A stretch of DNA of 64,000 nucleotides from Porticoccus sp002390525. Its GTDB lineage: Bacteria > Pseudomonadota > Gammaproteobacteria > Pseudomonadales > Porticoccaceae. Below the pieces are notes generated by a model. That model saw only the letters and a program-made list of their open reading frames with translations. It had not been told where the DNA came from and ran no database searches. The position numbers and the translations under genes were made by a program. Shown here in pieces: positions 1-8,979 of this stretch (its first letter is position 1; every line of letters starts with the position of its first letter). The stretch is from positions 1,054,001-1,118,000 of the forward strand of contig OX044352.1 of the NCBI GenBank assembly GCA_943846655.1, written 5' to 3'.

Positions 1-1
1 G

Positions 2-1285
2 TATAGAGGAGTTTTTGAGAAGGATAGGGCGCTATCAAGACGCTTTCAAAAAATAGATGTTCCAGAACCGTCTAATGAAGAAACTATAGAAATTCTTAAG
101 GGCTTAAAATCTAGATTCGAGGAACACCATAACCTGCGTTTTTCACAATCTGCTTTGAAATCAGCAGTAAATCTTTCATCAAAGCATATAACTGACAGAT
201 ATCTGCCTGATAAGGCTATTGATATCATAGATGAAGCTGGTGCACATCAACAGCTATTGACTACATCAAAACGAAAAAAACTTATTGGGGTTTCTGATAT
301 CGAAAGTATTGTTGCAAAGATCGCAAGAATACCAGCGAAAAGTATATCTTCGTCGGATATGATGCAATTAGAAAATTTAGAAGAAAATTTAAAGATGGTT
401 GTTTTTGGTCAAAATCAAGCTATATCTGCCATAGCTAGCTCAATAAAACTATCACGTGCAGGGTTAAGAGATTCAGGCAAACCCATTGGATCATTCTTAT
501 TTGCTGGTCCTACTGGAGTTGGTAAAACAGAGTTATCTAAACAGCTATCAGAAATAATGGGTATTAAAATGTTAAGGTTTGATATGTCCGAATATATGGA
601 GAGGCACACTGTTTCTCGTTTAATTGGGGCTCCACCTGGTTACGTTGGTTTTGATCAAGGGGGCCTTTTAACAGATGCCGTCACCAAAAACCCTTATGCA
701 GTGATCCTGCTCGACGAAATCGAAAAGGCACATCCAGAGGTCTTTAATTTGTTGTTGCAAGTTATGGATCACGGTACATTAACAGACAATAATGGACGTA
801 AGGCTGATTTTAGAAATGTCATATTGATTATGACTACTAATGCTGGCTCTTTTGAAATGAGTCGTTCTTCTATGGGGTTTGCAAAACAGGATCATAAAAC
901 CGATGGAATGGAAGCGATAAAAAATCTATTCACACCTGAATTTCGTAATCGTCTTGATAGCATCATACAATTTAACCCATTGGGCATGGATGTTATAACT
1001 ACCGTAGTTGATAAATTTTTATGCCAATTACAACAACAGCTTGACGAAAAACGTGTAGTTCTTGAAGTCGATAATGAGGCTCAAGAATGGCTTGCCACCA
1101 ATGGTTATGACGAAAAGATGGGCGCAAGGCCAATGCAGAGGCTAATTCTTGAGAAAATTAGAAAACCACTATCGGAAAAAGTGCTATTTGGAGATCTCAC
1201 TAATGGTGGCACAATAAGAGTGTTCGTGGAGAATGATGAGATTAAGACTGAAATTATAAAGGAAAGTGAAGCTGCTGCTTTCTGA
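2..1285 (+). CDS. clpA: ATP-dependent Clp protease ATP-binding subunit ClpA (5' partial)
   Basis: Unfoldase that feeds substrates, including N-degron proteins, to ClpP. The window opens inside the gene; frame 2 is open from the first base and gives 427 residues, from the end of the first AAA+ domain (FEKDRALSRRFQ, LPDKAIDIIDEAGA) through the complete second one. The second domain shows Walker A GPTGVGKT, Walker B LLDEIEKAH, arginine-finger region FRNRLD and sensor-2 GARPMQR. The C-terminal region is normal. It converges on infA with 7 bases between the stop codons. The nearby leucyl-transferase genes ate and aat make the N-degrons that the ClpS/ClpA system reads, so this is a functional neighbourhood. 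Confidence 0.97.
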   Translation, partial: YRGVFEKDRALSRRFQKIDVPEPSNEETIEILKGLKSRFEEHHNLRFSQSALKSAVNLSSKHITDRYLPDKAIDIIDEAGAHQQLLTTSKRKKLIGVSDIESIVAKIARIPAKSISSSDMMQLENLEENLKMVVFGQNQAISAIASSIKLSRAGLRDSGKPIGSFLFAGPTGVGKTELSKQLSEIMGIKMLRFDMSEYMERHTVSRLIGAPPGYVGFDQGGLLTDAVTKNPYAVILLDEIEKAHPEVFNLLLQVMDHGTLTDNNGRKADFRNVILIMTTNAGSFEMSRSSMGFAKQDHKTDGMEAIKNLFTPEFRNRLDSIIQFNPLGMDVITTVVDKFLCQLQQQLDEKRVVLEVDNEAQEWLATNGYDEKMGARPMQRLILEKIRKPLSEKVLFGDLTNGGTIRVFVENDEIKTEIIKESEAAAF

Positions 1286-1292
1286 TACCTAT

Positions 1293-1511
1293 TTATCTCG
1301 CTCTATAGGTTATCCGCCCCTTTGATAAATCATAGGGGCTCAATTCAACTCTTACTGAATCCCCGGTCAAAATGCGTATATAATTTTTACGCATTTTACC
1401 TGATATATGCGCAAGCACCACATGATCATTCTCTAATTTTACTCGGAAAGTTGTATTCGGAAGTGTATCTATTACTTCACCTTCCATTTCTATCTGTTCT
1501 TCTTTGGGCAT
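1293..1511 (-). CDS. infA: Translation initiation factor IF-1
   Basis: Small OB-fold factor that binds the 30S A site during initiation. The 72 residues match the family's full length, with the usual MEGEVIDTLPNTTFRVKLEN start of the fold, the GKMRKNYIRILTGD segment and an RGRITYR-like end (KGRITYRAR). It is the last gene of a minus-strand run trxB-aat-ate-infA, the same order as in Pseudomonas-type gammaproteobacteria. Confidence 0.97.
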   Translation of the reverse strand: MPKEEQIEMEGEVIDTLPNTTFRVKLENDHVVLAHISGKMRKNYIRILTGDSVRVELSPYDLSKGRITYRAR

Positions 1512-1579
1512 AAATCACTCTAGTTATAAATTTACAATACTACTAATTCAACCGCATTCTGCCTAAATTATAAATAAAG

Positions 1580-2335
1580 TCAATCAAGCAATACCCATTG
1601 TCTGTCTTTAAGTATCTCTAGAGGGCGATAATTTGATTTATAGGCCATTTTAGGACTATTTTTTATCCAGTATCCTAAATATAGATACGATAAACCCATT
1701 TCTTTAGCTAAGTTAATTTGAGACAAAATAGAAAACGTCCCCAAGCTTCTATATTTGTGCTTAGATTCTGTGGAGTAGTAGCTATATATAGCTGACAGAC
1801 CGTCTTCCAGATAATCAACTACACCAGCAGAAATTAACTCTCCATCATCTCTTATTTCTAGCATTTGGGTATACTCGCGAAGATTTCCTATAAAATCTTT
1901 GAATTGAGATAGATTAGGAGGGTACATATCTCCATCAGAGTGCCTCGTATTTATATAGTTTTTATAGAGCGGATAATGTTCCTGTTCATCAATAGCTGTC
2001 ACAGCTTTAACGGTTAATCCCTCGTTACGCTTTAAACAACGTTTTTGCTGTCTACTTAATTTAAATGAGCTAACTTTTACTCTTGCTGATATACATGCAT
2101 CACATGATTTGCATCTTGGAGAGTAAAAGTATTGACCACTTCGTCTAAATCCCATATCAGATAACTGTGAATATAATTGCGAATTTATCTCAATATGTGA
2201 AATAACTTCTAGATTAGGATCAGCGGAAGCAACAAAAGCAGTCGTTGCCTCGTTACCAGGTAAATAGCTACAAGGATGTGGGTTTGTTAAGAAAACCCTT
2301 ATTCGCCTGAAATCAGGTGCGACATCTCGGGACAT
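1580..2335 (-). CDS. ate: Aspartate/glutamate leucyltransferase (Bpt/Ate)
   Basis: Cytoplasmic transferase that adds leucine from Leu-tRNA to N-terminal Asp or Glu, turning secondary destabilizing residues into ClpS/ClpA degrons. The 251 residues are full length. Visible are the N-terminal CSYLPGNEA and the cysteine pair CKSCDAC (Cys-rich N-terminal domain), followed by the GNAT-like C-terminal part (YSYYSTE, SLGTFSILSQI, YLYLGYWI). It lies between infA and aat in the same orientation, next to clpA; all three enzymes of this degradation branch are therefore adjacent. Confidence 0.95.
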   Translation of the reverse strand: MSRDVAPDFRRIRVFLTNPHPCSYLPGNEATTAFVASADPNLEVISHIEINSQLYSQLSDMGFRRSGQYFYSPRCKSCDACISARVKVSSFKLSRQQKRCLKRNEGLTVKAVTAIDEQEHYPLYKNYINTRHSDGDMYPPNLSQFKDFIGNLREYTQMLEIRDDGELISAGVVDYLEDGLSAIYSYYSTESKHKYRSLGTFSILSQINLAKEMGLSYLYLGYWIKNSPKMAYKSNYRPLEILKDRQWVLLD

Positions 2336-2377
2336 AATAATGATTCTTTATTCGTTAAATTTTTCGTTAAAAGATCT

Positions 2378-3088
2378 CTAGACTAGTTCGTATTTCCAAT
2401 AATAAGGCCAAAAATTTGGTTTGTTTCCTGAATTTTTTAATTTTATTAAAAAAGCTTCTCTTGGTATATTTCTACTTCCCATTGACGATAAGTGGTCATT
2501 TTCAATTTGGCAATCAATTAATCCATTTTTGGTATATTTTCTCATTAATAAGGCTAATTGAACTAACGCTACTTTAGAAGCATTTGATTTTAAGCTAAAC
2601 ATAGACTCCCCGCAAAAAACATCACCAAGAACAATTCCGTATAAACCACCAACTAAATCATCATCAAACCAAACCTCTAAAGAGTGTGCGTAGCCGGAGT
2701 TATGCAGATCAATATAAGAGTGCTGCATATTAGTGTTTATCCAAGTACTTTGACCCTTATTTTTGCGAACATTCGCACAATATTTTATTACAGTTTCGAA
2801 TTCAGTATCAATCCTTATTTCCCAGGGCTGAGTTCTGATAGATTTTTTTAGAGAATGAGATATATTTATTTCGTTTGGGTATATTACAGACCTCGGATTT
2901 GGTGACCACCAGAGTATTGGTTGATCCTCCTCATTATACCAAGGAAAAATTCCTTTTTGGTATGCTTTCAGTAGTGTTTCAGCATGCAAATTTCCCATAC
3001 ATGCTAAAAGTCCATTTGGCTCTTTAAGGGCTGTATTTGGATCTGGAAAAAGAATATTTTTATCTTGAAGATTTGGTATGTTGAGCAT
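2378..3088 (-). CDS. aat: Leucyl/phenylalanyl-tRNA--protein transferase
   Basis: Transfers Leu or Phe from aminoacyl-tRNA to N-terminal Lys or Arg, making primary N-degrons for ClpAP. The 236 residues are normal for the family; the opening FPDPNTALKEPNGLLACMGNL, then KGIFPWYNE and ILWWSPNPRSVI, and the GGLYGI(V)LG and FCGESMFS blocks are typical. It starts 7 bases after the trxB stop codon, indicating co-transcription with trxB, ate and infA. Confidence 0.96.
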   Translation of the reverse strand: MLNIPNLQDKNILFPDPNTALKEPNGLLACMGNLHAETLLKAYQKGIFPWYNEEDQPILWWSPNPRSVIYPNEINISHSLKKSIRTQPWEIRIDTEFETVIKYCANVRKNKGQSTWINTNMQHSYIDLHNSGYAHSLEVWFDDDLVGGLYGIVLGDVFCGESMFSLKSNASKVALVQLALLMRKYTKNGLIDCQIENDHLSSMGSRNIPREAFLIKLKNSGNKPNFWPYYWKYELV

Positions 3089-3095
3089 TTAAAAT

Positions 3096-4046
3096 TTATG
3101 CCAAGTCGTCGAGATATTTTTCTGCATCTAATGCCGCCATGCAGCCAGAACCTGCAGATGTTATTGCTTGTCGATAAACATGGTCAGCCACATCTCCCGC
3201 AGCAAAAACTCCATCGATACTCACTCCAGTAGCATTTCCATCTAAGCCACCGTTCACAGTAATATACCCATTTTTCATAGCTAATTGATCCTTAAAAATA
3301 TCTGTATTAGGTTTGTGGCCAATAGCAATGAAAACCCCACTTACTTCGTGATCGATTATAGAGTTATCGATCGTGCTTTTCAAAGTGAGATTTGTAACTC
3401 CTGACTCATCGCCACATATTTCTTCAAGAGTATGATTCCATAATATTTTAATATTACCGTTTTCAGCTCTTTCTAGTAGCTTATCAATTAATATTTTTTC
3501 AGATCTAAGTGAATCTCTTCTGTGAACAAGAGTGACCTCACTACAAATATTTGATAAATATAGAGCTTCCTCTACAGCTGTATTACCACCACCTATGACA
3601 GCTACCTTTTTTCCTCTATAAAAAAAACCATCACAGGTTGCACAAGCACTAACACCTTTGCCCATAAAGGCTTCTTCTGACGCCAGCCCAAGATATTGTG
3701 CTGATGCACCAGTGCTAATTATCAAAGCATCACAGGTGAATTTCTTATCACCGTTTAGAAGAAAAGGCTTTTTACTTAAATCTACACTTTCTATATGGTC
3801 AAATATAATTTTTGTATCAAATTTCTCAGCATGTTCTTGCATTCTCACCATAAGATCTGGACCTTGAAGATCATGAGGATCACCAGGCCAATTATCAACA
3901 TCTGTTGTGGTGGTAAGTTGTCCCCCCTGTTGTATACCAGTAATAATGACTGGATCAAGGTTTGCTCTTGCTGCATAAATTGCAGCAGTATAACCGGCAG
4001 GTCCGGAGCCAAGAATAATTAATTTGTGGTGTTGCGTATCTGACAT
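3096..4046 (-). CDS. trxB: Thioredoxin-disulfide reductase
   Basis: FAD enzyme that uses NADPH to reduce thioredoxin in the cytoplasm. The 316-residue protein has the N-terminal FAD motif GSGPAG (residues 13-18), the redox-active CATC at 135-138, the NADPH-binding GGGNTAVEEA and the C-terminal FAD contact FAAGDV. It is the first gene of the trxB-aat-ate-infA run and is divergent from ftsK; the 185-base gap between them holds the promoters. Confidence 0.97.
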   Translation of the reverse strand: MSDTQHHKLIILGSGPAGYTAAIYAARANLDPVIITGIQQGGQLTTTTDVDNWPGDPHDLQGPDLMVRMQEHAEKFDTKIIFDHIESVDLSKKPFLLNGDKKFTCDALIISTGASAQYLGLASEEAFMGKGVSACATCDGFFYRGKKVAVIGGGNTAVEEALYLSNICSEVTLVHRRDSLRSEKILIDKLLERAENGNIKILWNHTLEEICGDESGVTNLTLKSTIDNSIIDHEVSGVFIAIGHKPNTDIFKDQLAMKNGYITVNGGLDGNATGVSIDGVFAAGDVADHVYRQAITSAGSGCMAALDAEKYLDDLA

Positions 4047-4147
4047 ATTGTTAATCCTAAATTCTAAATTATTTGATCTATAATAATAAAAATGCTCATG
4101 TAGTGATAGAAGGAATTTATTATTAAGCCCATAAATTCAGCTTATAG

Positions 4148-4153
4148 TATAAT
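4148..4153 (+). promoter_or_regulatory. Candidate -10 box for ftsK
   Basis: A perfect TATAAT lies 78 bases upstream of the ftsK start in the trxB/ftsK divergent gap. A good -35 at 17 bases is not visible (TTAAGC at 19 bases is the nearest), so this rests on the -10 alone. Confidence 0.45.
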
Positions 4154-4231
4154 CTTGTTAAAGAGACCTATAGCATTTCGGTCTACTGTGTTTACAATAG
4201 TATCTATATTGAGGCTAATCAGGGTGTTGTT

Positions 4232-6586
4232 TTGAGTAAAGAAAAAAAAATTCGCAAATCTTTATTAGAAAAAAGTGATCAATTGAAGCCCTCCAAAGTT
4301 AGCTTTATCCTTAAAGAGGGGTCACTTATTGGCTGGCTAGTTATTTGTGCGTACCTTTTTATTGCCTTAATAACACATTCAACTGATGATCCTGGATGGT
4401 CTCATGCTGGGAATGTTGCATATATTAAAAATGCAGGTGGATTATTTGGTGCCTGGGTATCAGATATTTTATTTTCTTTTCTTGGCTGCGTAGCCTTTTT
4501 ATTACCAGTTTTGCTAGCTTTAAGAGCATGGAATGTTTTTAGAACTCGTCGTGATAATGAGGCGAGTATAGATAGCCTCGTTTTCACTCTTCGTATATTA
4601 GGATTAGTGATGGTATTAGTCAGTGCCACCTCACTAGCTGCAATTTATTACACAGACCCAATAGCCTCCTTGCCCTTTGGCGTCGGAGGTATTCTTGGCT
4701 CCTCAGTTCAAAGCGCAGCCTTAGCAGCCTTCAATAATGTTGGCAGTACATTGATTCTAGTTGCTGTTTTTTTGTTTGGTTTGACAGTATTCACTGATTT
4801 ATCTTGGTTGGGTTTAATTGAAACTATAGGTAAAACAGTATCTAAATTGAATGACTATATTGCTTGTCGGCTTGAGGCACGAGCTGCAAAAAAAAACGAA
4901 GCTAATCTAGCTCTGCTTGCCCAAAAACATCGTAAAGAAGCCCAAGAAATTCAGGCAAAGAGGGAAGTGACAAGGCAACCACTAAGTATACAGCACCCCC
5001 TTCAAAAACCATCAATTAGTGAGCGCGTTGAAAAAGAAAAACAAATATCTTTTTTTTCAGACCCAAATCTAACAGTGTTACCAGCTTTAGGTTTATTAGA
5101 TCAAGCTAATGCTGATAACAGTAAAGCTTTTTCGAAAGAGTCTTTGCAGGCAATGTCAAAGCAATTGGAGCTGAAATTACAAGATTTCGGTATTAGCGCT
5201 GAAGTGATAGAGGTTTTACCAGGACCAGTTGTTACATGCTTTGAAATACAACCAGCGGCGGGTATTAAGGCTAGCAGAATAAGTGCTCTTTCTAGAGATT
5301 TAGCAAGATCGTTAGCAGTAGTGAGCGTAAGAGTGGTTGAAGTAATTCCTGGAAAATCTTATGTAGGAATTGAAATTCCGAATGAACATAGAGAGATGGT
5401 GAGACTCAGCGAAGTTTTATCATCGGTAGTTTACGAGGAAGCTAAGTCACCTTTAACTCTAGCTCTTGGCAACGATATATCAGGCCAACCAATATGTGCT
5501 GATCTAGCAAAAATGCCACACTTGCTTGTGGCAGGAACAACTGGTTCTGGAAAATCAGTTGGCATTAACTCAATGTTGTTAAGTTTGTTATATAAATCAA
5601 CTCCACAAGATGTAAGGCTAATATTAATTGATCCAAAAATGTTGGAACTATCTGTCTACGATGACATACCACATTTATTAACGCCAGTCGTGACAGATAT
5701 GAAAGATGCAGCGAGTAGTCTTAGGTGGTGCGTGGGTGAAATGGAGCGCCGATATAAACTAATGTCAGCTCTAGGGGTTAGAAATCTTGCTGGATATAAT
5801 AAAAAAGTTACCGATGCAATTACATCAGGGAAGCCATTACTTGACCCTTTATGGAAACAAGATGAATTTCTCATCGATGAGAATGACGCCCCCTCTGAAT
5901 TAAACAAATTACCGTATATTGTAGTGGTAATTGATGAATTTGCTGACATGATGATGATAGTAGGCAAAAAAGTCGAACAGCTTATAGCCCGAATTGCACA
6001 AAAAGCTAGGGCAGCAGGAATACACTTAGTGCTTGCAACACAGAGACCTTCTGTAGATGTTATAACTGGTTTAATCAAAGCTAATGTACCAAGTCGTATT
6101 GCATTTCAAGTTTCTTCAAAAATTGACTCGAGAACTATATTGGATCAAGGTGGCGCAGAGTCTTTATTAGGTCATGGAGATTTACTTTATCTACCGCCCG
6201 GAACTAGTGTTCCAGTTCGAGTTCATGGAGCCTTTGTTGACGATCATGAAGTACATAAGGTTGTAGCTGATTGGAAAAAAAGGGGCACACCAGAATATTT
6301 AGAAGATATAACAAGTGAGATTGTTACCAACAACATTCCAATTCCTGGATATAGTAACGATTCATCTGATTCTAATAATCAAGAATCAGATGCACTATAT
6401 GATGAAGCTGTAGCTTTTGTTCTTGAAACTCGCAAGGCTTCAATTTCATCGGTGCAACGAAAACTGAGAATTGGTTATAATAGGGCTGCTAGGCTTGTAG
6501 AGCAGATGGAGGCCTCTGGTGTTGTGAGTGAGATGGGGTTAAACGGTAATAGAGATGTTTTAGCACCAGCTGCACCGAGAGATTAG
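4232..6586 (+). CDS. ftsK: DNA translocase FtsK
   Basis: Divisome ATPase that pumps DNA through the septum and activates XerCD recombination at dif. The 784 residues show N-terminal membrane segments (about residues 28-200), a charged, fairly short linker, the alpha domain, the RecA-like motor with Walker A GTTGSGKS at 435-442 and Walker B IVVVIDEFAD, and the C-terminal gamma winged helix (KASISSVQRKLRIGYNRAARLVEQME) that reads KOPS sites. The linker is much shorter than in E. coli FtsK. The start is TTG, chosen because an AGGGTG ribosome site sits 7 bases before it. lolA follows after 2 bases. Confidence 0.96.
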   Translation: MSKEKKIRKSLLEKSDQLKPSKVSFILKEGSLIGWLVICAYLFIALITHSTDDPGWSHAGNVAYIKNAGGLFGAWVSDILFSFLGCVAFLLPVLLALRAWNVFRTRRDNEASIDSLVFTLRILGLVMVLVSATSLAAIYYTDPIASLPFGVGGILGSSVQSAALAAFNNVGSTLILVAVFLFGLTVFTDLSWLGLIETIGKTVSKLNDYIACRLEARAAKKNEANLALLAQKHRKEAQEIQAKREVTRQPLSIQHPLQKPSISERVEKEKQISFFSDPNLTVLPALGLLDQANADNSKAFSKESLQAMSKQLELKLQDFGISAEVIEVLPGPVVTCFEIQPAAGIKASRISALSRDLARSLAVVSVRVVEVIPGKSYVGIEIPNEHREMVRLSEVLSSVVYEEAKSPLTLALGNDISGQPICADLAKMPHLLVAGTTGSGKSVGINSMLLSLLYKSTPQDVRLILIDPKMLELSVYDDIPHLLTPVVTDMKDAASSLRWCVGEMERRYKLMSALGVRNLAGYNKKVTDAITSGKPLLDPLWKQDEFLIDENDAPSELNKLPYIVVVIDEFADMMMIVGKKVEQLIARIAQKARAAGIHLVLATQRPSVDVITGLIKANVPSRIAFQVSSKIDSRTILDQGGAESLLGHGDLLYLPPGTSVPVRVHGAFVDDHEVHKVVADWKKRGTPEYLEDITSEIVTNNIPIPGYSNDSSDSNNQESDALYDEAVAFVLETRKASISSVQRKLRIGYNRAARLVEQMEASGVVSEMGLNGNRDVLAPAAPRD

Positions 6587-6588
6587 TT

Positions 6589-7221
6589 ATGGGCAGACTG
6601 TTGATAATCATATTTTTCTTTAGCTTTTTCGTTGATGACGCTGTAAGTGAGATACAAAATAACCCATTAGATTGTACAAAAAATTTACAGCGTTTGCTTT
6701 CATTTGTTAATACAATGAGTGCTGATTTCAAGCAAACTAATTACACTGAAAAAAATACTATAACTCAAGAAGCATACGGATATTTGATTGCAAAGAAACC
6801 AGGAAATATTATTTGGATTACAAAAGCACCTTTAGAGCAACATATAATAGCTAATAATAAAAATATATGGATATATGATCCTGATCTTGAACAGGTCACC
6901 GTAAGCAGGTTTGCTCAAGATTTGATTGTAAATCCAGCTATTTTGCTGATAGGAGACATCGAGGGAGCTGAGCTAATTTACAATATAACCTGTGCAAAAA
7001 CTCAACTTTTTGATTTTATACTTATACCGATTAATACTAAGAGCCTTTATAAAAAAATACAGATCAGTTTCAAAAAAAATACTCCAGTAACAATGAAGTT
7101 ATGGGATTCTCTTGGTTACAGGTCTGAAATATACTTTACGAAACACCAGTTAAATAAAAAAATTAATAGCAATTTTCAATTTTATCCACCTGATGGGGTT
7201 GATGTGATAGAACACAAATAA
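6589..7221 (+). CDS. lolA: Outer-membrane lipoprotein carrier protein LolA
   Basis: Periplasmic chaperone that carries lipoproteins from LolCDE to LolB. The 210 residues have a short hydrophobic N-terminal signal (residues about 3-20), the MSADFKQTNY segment and the GYLIAKKPGNIIWITKAPLEQHIIA-type core seen in LolA, with WIYDPDLEQVTV. It begins 2 bases after the ftsK stop. The usual ftsK-lolA pair is kept, but rarA, which often follows, is absent. Confidence 0.93.
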   Translation: MGRLLIIIFFFSFFVDDAVSEIQNNPLDCTKNLQRLLSFVNTMSADFKQTNYTEKNTITQEAYGYLIAKKPGNIIWITKAPLEQHIIANNKNIWIYDPDLEQVTVSRFAQDLIVNPAILLIGDIEGAELIYNITCAKTQLFDFILIPINTKSLYKKIQISFKKNTPVTMKLWDSLGYRSEIYFTKHQLNKKINSNFQFYPPDGVDVIEHK

Positions 7222-7279
7222 TTTTCATTTCTTCAGTTGGTTTTATGAATTTATGAAATTTAAGTTCAGGGAGAATAGA

Positions 7280-7651
7280 ATGCAATGGTTTGCTGTAGCT
7301 TTGGGAGGGGCGCTAGGTTCTTTAGCCCGATACGCAATAAACCTGTATATTATAGGTATATTTAGTGAGCGTTCTCCGTTAAGTACCTTATTAGTCAATC
7401 TAACTGGGTCTATCCTTATAGGTTGCTGTTATGCTCTTGTTGTTGAAAAGGGTTTTTTCCCCACTGAATTAAGAAGTTTGCTAATGGTTGGATTTTTGGG
7501 TGCTTTCACCACATTTTCAGCATTCTCGCTTGATACGATAATTATGTGGCAAAATAACCAAATAATGCTTTCTATTTTATATGTGTTTGGAACCATTTTT
7601 CTTTGCCTGATTGGAACTTTATGCGCAATCACTTTGATGCGTCTTTTTTAG
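7280..7651 (+). CDS. crcB: Fluoride ion channel CrcB/Fluc
   Basis: Small membrane channel that exports fluoride. From the ATG at 7280 the protein has 123 residues with four hydrophobic segments, GGALGSLARY near the start, the NLTGS motif and GFLGAFTTFSAFSLD, which contains the conserved Phe/Ser/Thr lining of the pore. An in-frame ATG at 7253 would add nine charged residues; 7280 is preferred because AGGGAG lies 6 bases before it and the family starts there. No fluoride riboswitch is visible in front of it. Confidence 0.93.
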   Translation: MQWFAVALGGALGSLARYAINLYIIGIFSERSPLSTLLVNLTGSILIGCCYALVVEKGFFPTELRSLLMVGFLGAFTTFSAFSLDTIIMWQNNQIMLSILYVFGTIFLCLIGTLCAITLMRLF

Positions 7652-7667
7652 GAAAAATTTAAATTTT

Positions 7668-8957
7668 ATGTTAGATGTAAAGCTTATTCGCTCTGAACCT
7701 GATGAGGTTGCAAAAAAACTTTTAATTCGAGGTTTTGTCTTAGATATTGAGTATCTCGATGAACTCGAGTCTAAGCGTCGAAAAATTCAAGGAATTTCAC
7801 AAAATTTACAGTCAGAAAGAAATAGCCATTCAAAGATGATGGGGAAGGCTATTTCTGAGGCTCAAAATCAAGATGAGATCAACCTCTTAAAAAAGAAAGG
7901 GGAGGAATTAAAGAAATCTTGCGCTGAAGCAGAAAACAAGCTCAATATAGTCAAAACTGAGCTTGAGGTATATCTAAGCAGTATTCCAAACCTACCTGAC
8001 GATATTGTGCCATCTGGGATAGATGAATCTAGTAATTTAGAAGTACGACGCTGGGGATCAATTAAAAAATTTCCTTTTAAGATCAAAAACCACGTGGAAC
8101 TGGGTGAAGCTTTAGGTATGCTAGATTTTGAGTCGGCTACTAAAATAGCAAGCACACGCTTTTCTGTCATGAGGGGCGATATTGCTAGAATGCATAGAGC
8201 GCTATCTCAGTTCATGTTAGATACACATCAGCTAAAACATGGTTATGAGGAAGTAAATGTACCCTATGTTGTTAATCAAGACTCCTTATATGGTACAGGA
8301 CAGCTACCAAAATTCGAGAAGGATTTATTTAAACTCCAGGATGAAAGGGAGCTTTACCTTGCTCCAACAGCAGAGGTACCAGTAACCAATATATATAGAG
8401 GCCAAATTATAGATGCCCAAAAACTTCCAATAAAGCTTACTAGTAATACACCCTGCTTTAGAAGTGAAGCGGGCAGCTATGGTAAAGACACTAAAGGCAT
8501 GATTCGACAACATCAATTTGAAAAAGTTGAGTTAGTCCAATTTGTGGATCCAAAAAGTACTTCACAGGCCCTCGAGTCAATAATTGAACATGCCGAAACT
8601 ATTTTAAGACAGCTTAATCTTCCATACAGAACAGTTTTGCTGTGTGGTGGAGATATTGGTTTTTCAGCAGCAGTAACCTATGATATTGAGGTCTGGCTGC
8701 CTTCACAAAAATACTACAGAGAAATATCTTCATGTAGTAGCTTTGGTGATTTTCAGGCGCGTCGGTTAATGATTCGGTGGCGTAATCCAGCATCTGGAAA
8801 GCCTGAGTATTTACATACATTAAATGGTTCGGGCTTGGCAGTTGGAAGAACACTAGTAGCAATAATGGAGAATTATCAATTAGAAGATGGCTCAATAGAG
8901 ATACCAGAGGTACTGCAGCGATATATGAACTCACAAACAGTTATTAGTAGTTCTTAA
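7668..8957 (+). CDS. serS: Seryl-tRNA synthetase
   Basis: Class II synthetase charging tRNA-Ser (and tRNA-Sec where present). The 429 residues are full length: N-terminal coiled-coil arm (about residues 28-105, lysine/glutamate-rich), then the catalytic core with motif 2 (FRSEAGSYGKDTKGMIRQHQ) and motif 3 (GSGLAVGRTLVAIMENYQ). It follows crcB by 16 bases and is followed by cysG, the order known from Pseudomonas. Confidence 0.97.
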   Translation: MLDVKLIRSEPDEVAKKLLIRGFVLDIEYLDELESKRRKIQGISQNLQSERNSHSKMMGKAISEAQNQDEINLLKKKGEELKKSCAEAENKLNIVKTELEVYLSSIPNLPDDIVPSGIDESSNLEVRRWGSIKKFPFKIKNHVELGEALGMLDFESATKIASTRFSVMRGDIARMHRALSQFMLDTHQLKHGYEEVNVPYVVNQDSLYGTGQLPKFEKDLFKLQDERELYLAPTAEVPVTNIYRGQIIDAQKLPIKLTSNTPCFRSEAGSYGKDTKGMIRQHQFEKVELVQFVDPKSTSQALESIIEHAETILRQLNLPYRTVLLCGGDIGFSAAVTYDIEVWLPSQKYYREISSCSSFGDFQARRLMIRWRNPASGKPEYLHTLNGSGLAVGRTLVAIMENYQLEDGSIEIPEVLQRYMNSQTVISSS

Positions 8958-8979
8958 TAAATAAAGTTACATTGGACAT

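Noticed and set aside
5656..6078. 140-residue open frame on the minus strand
   Set aside because: Antisense to the FtsK motor domain; no motif.
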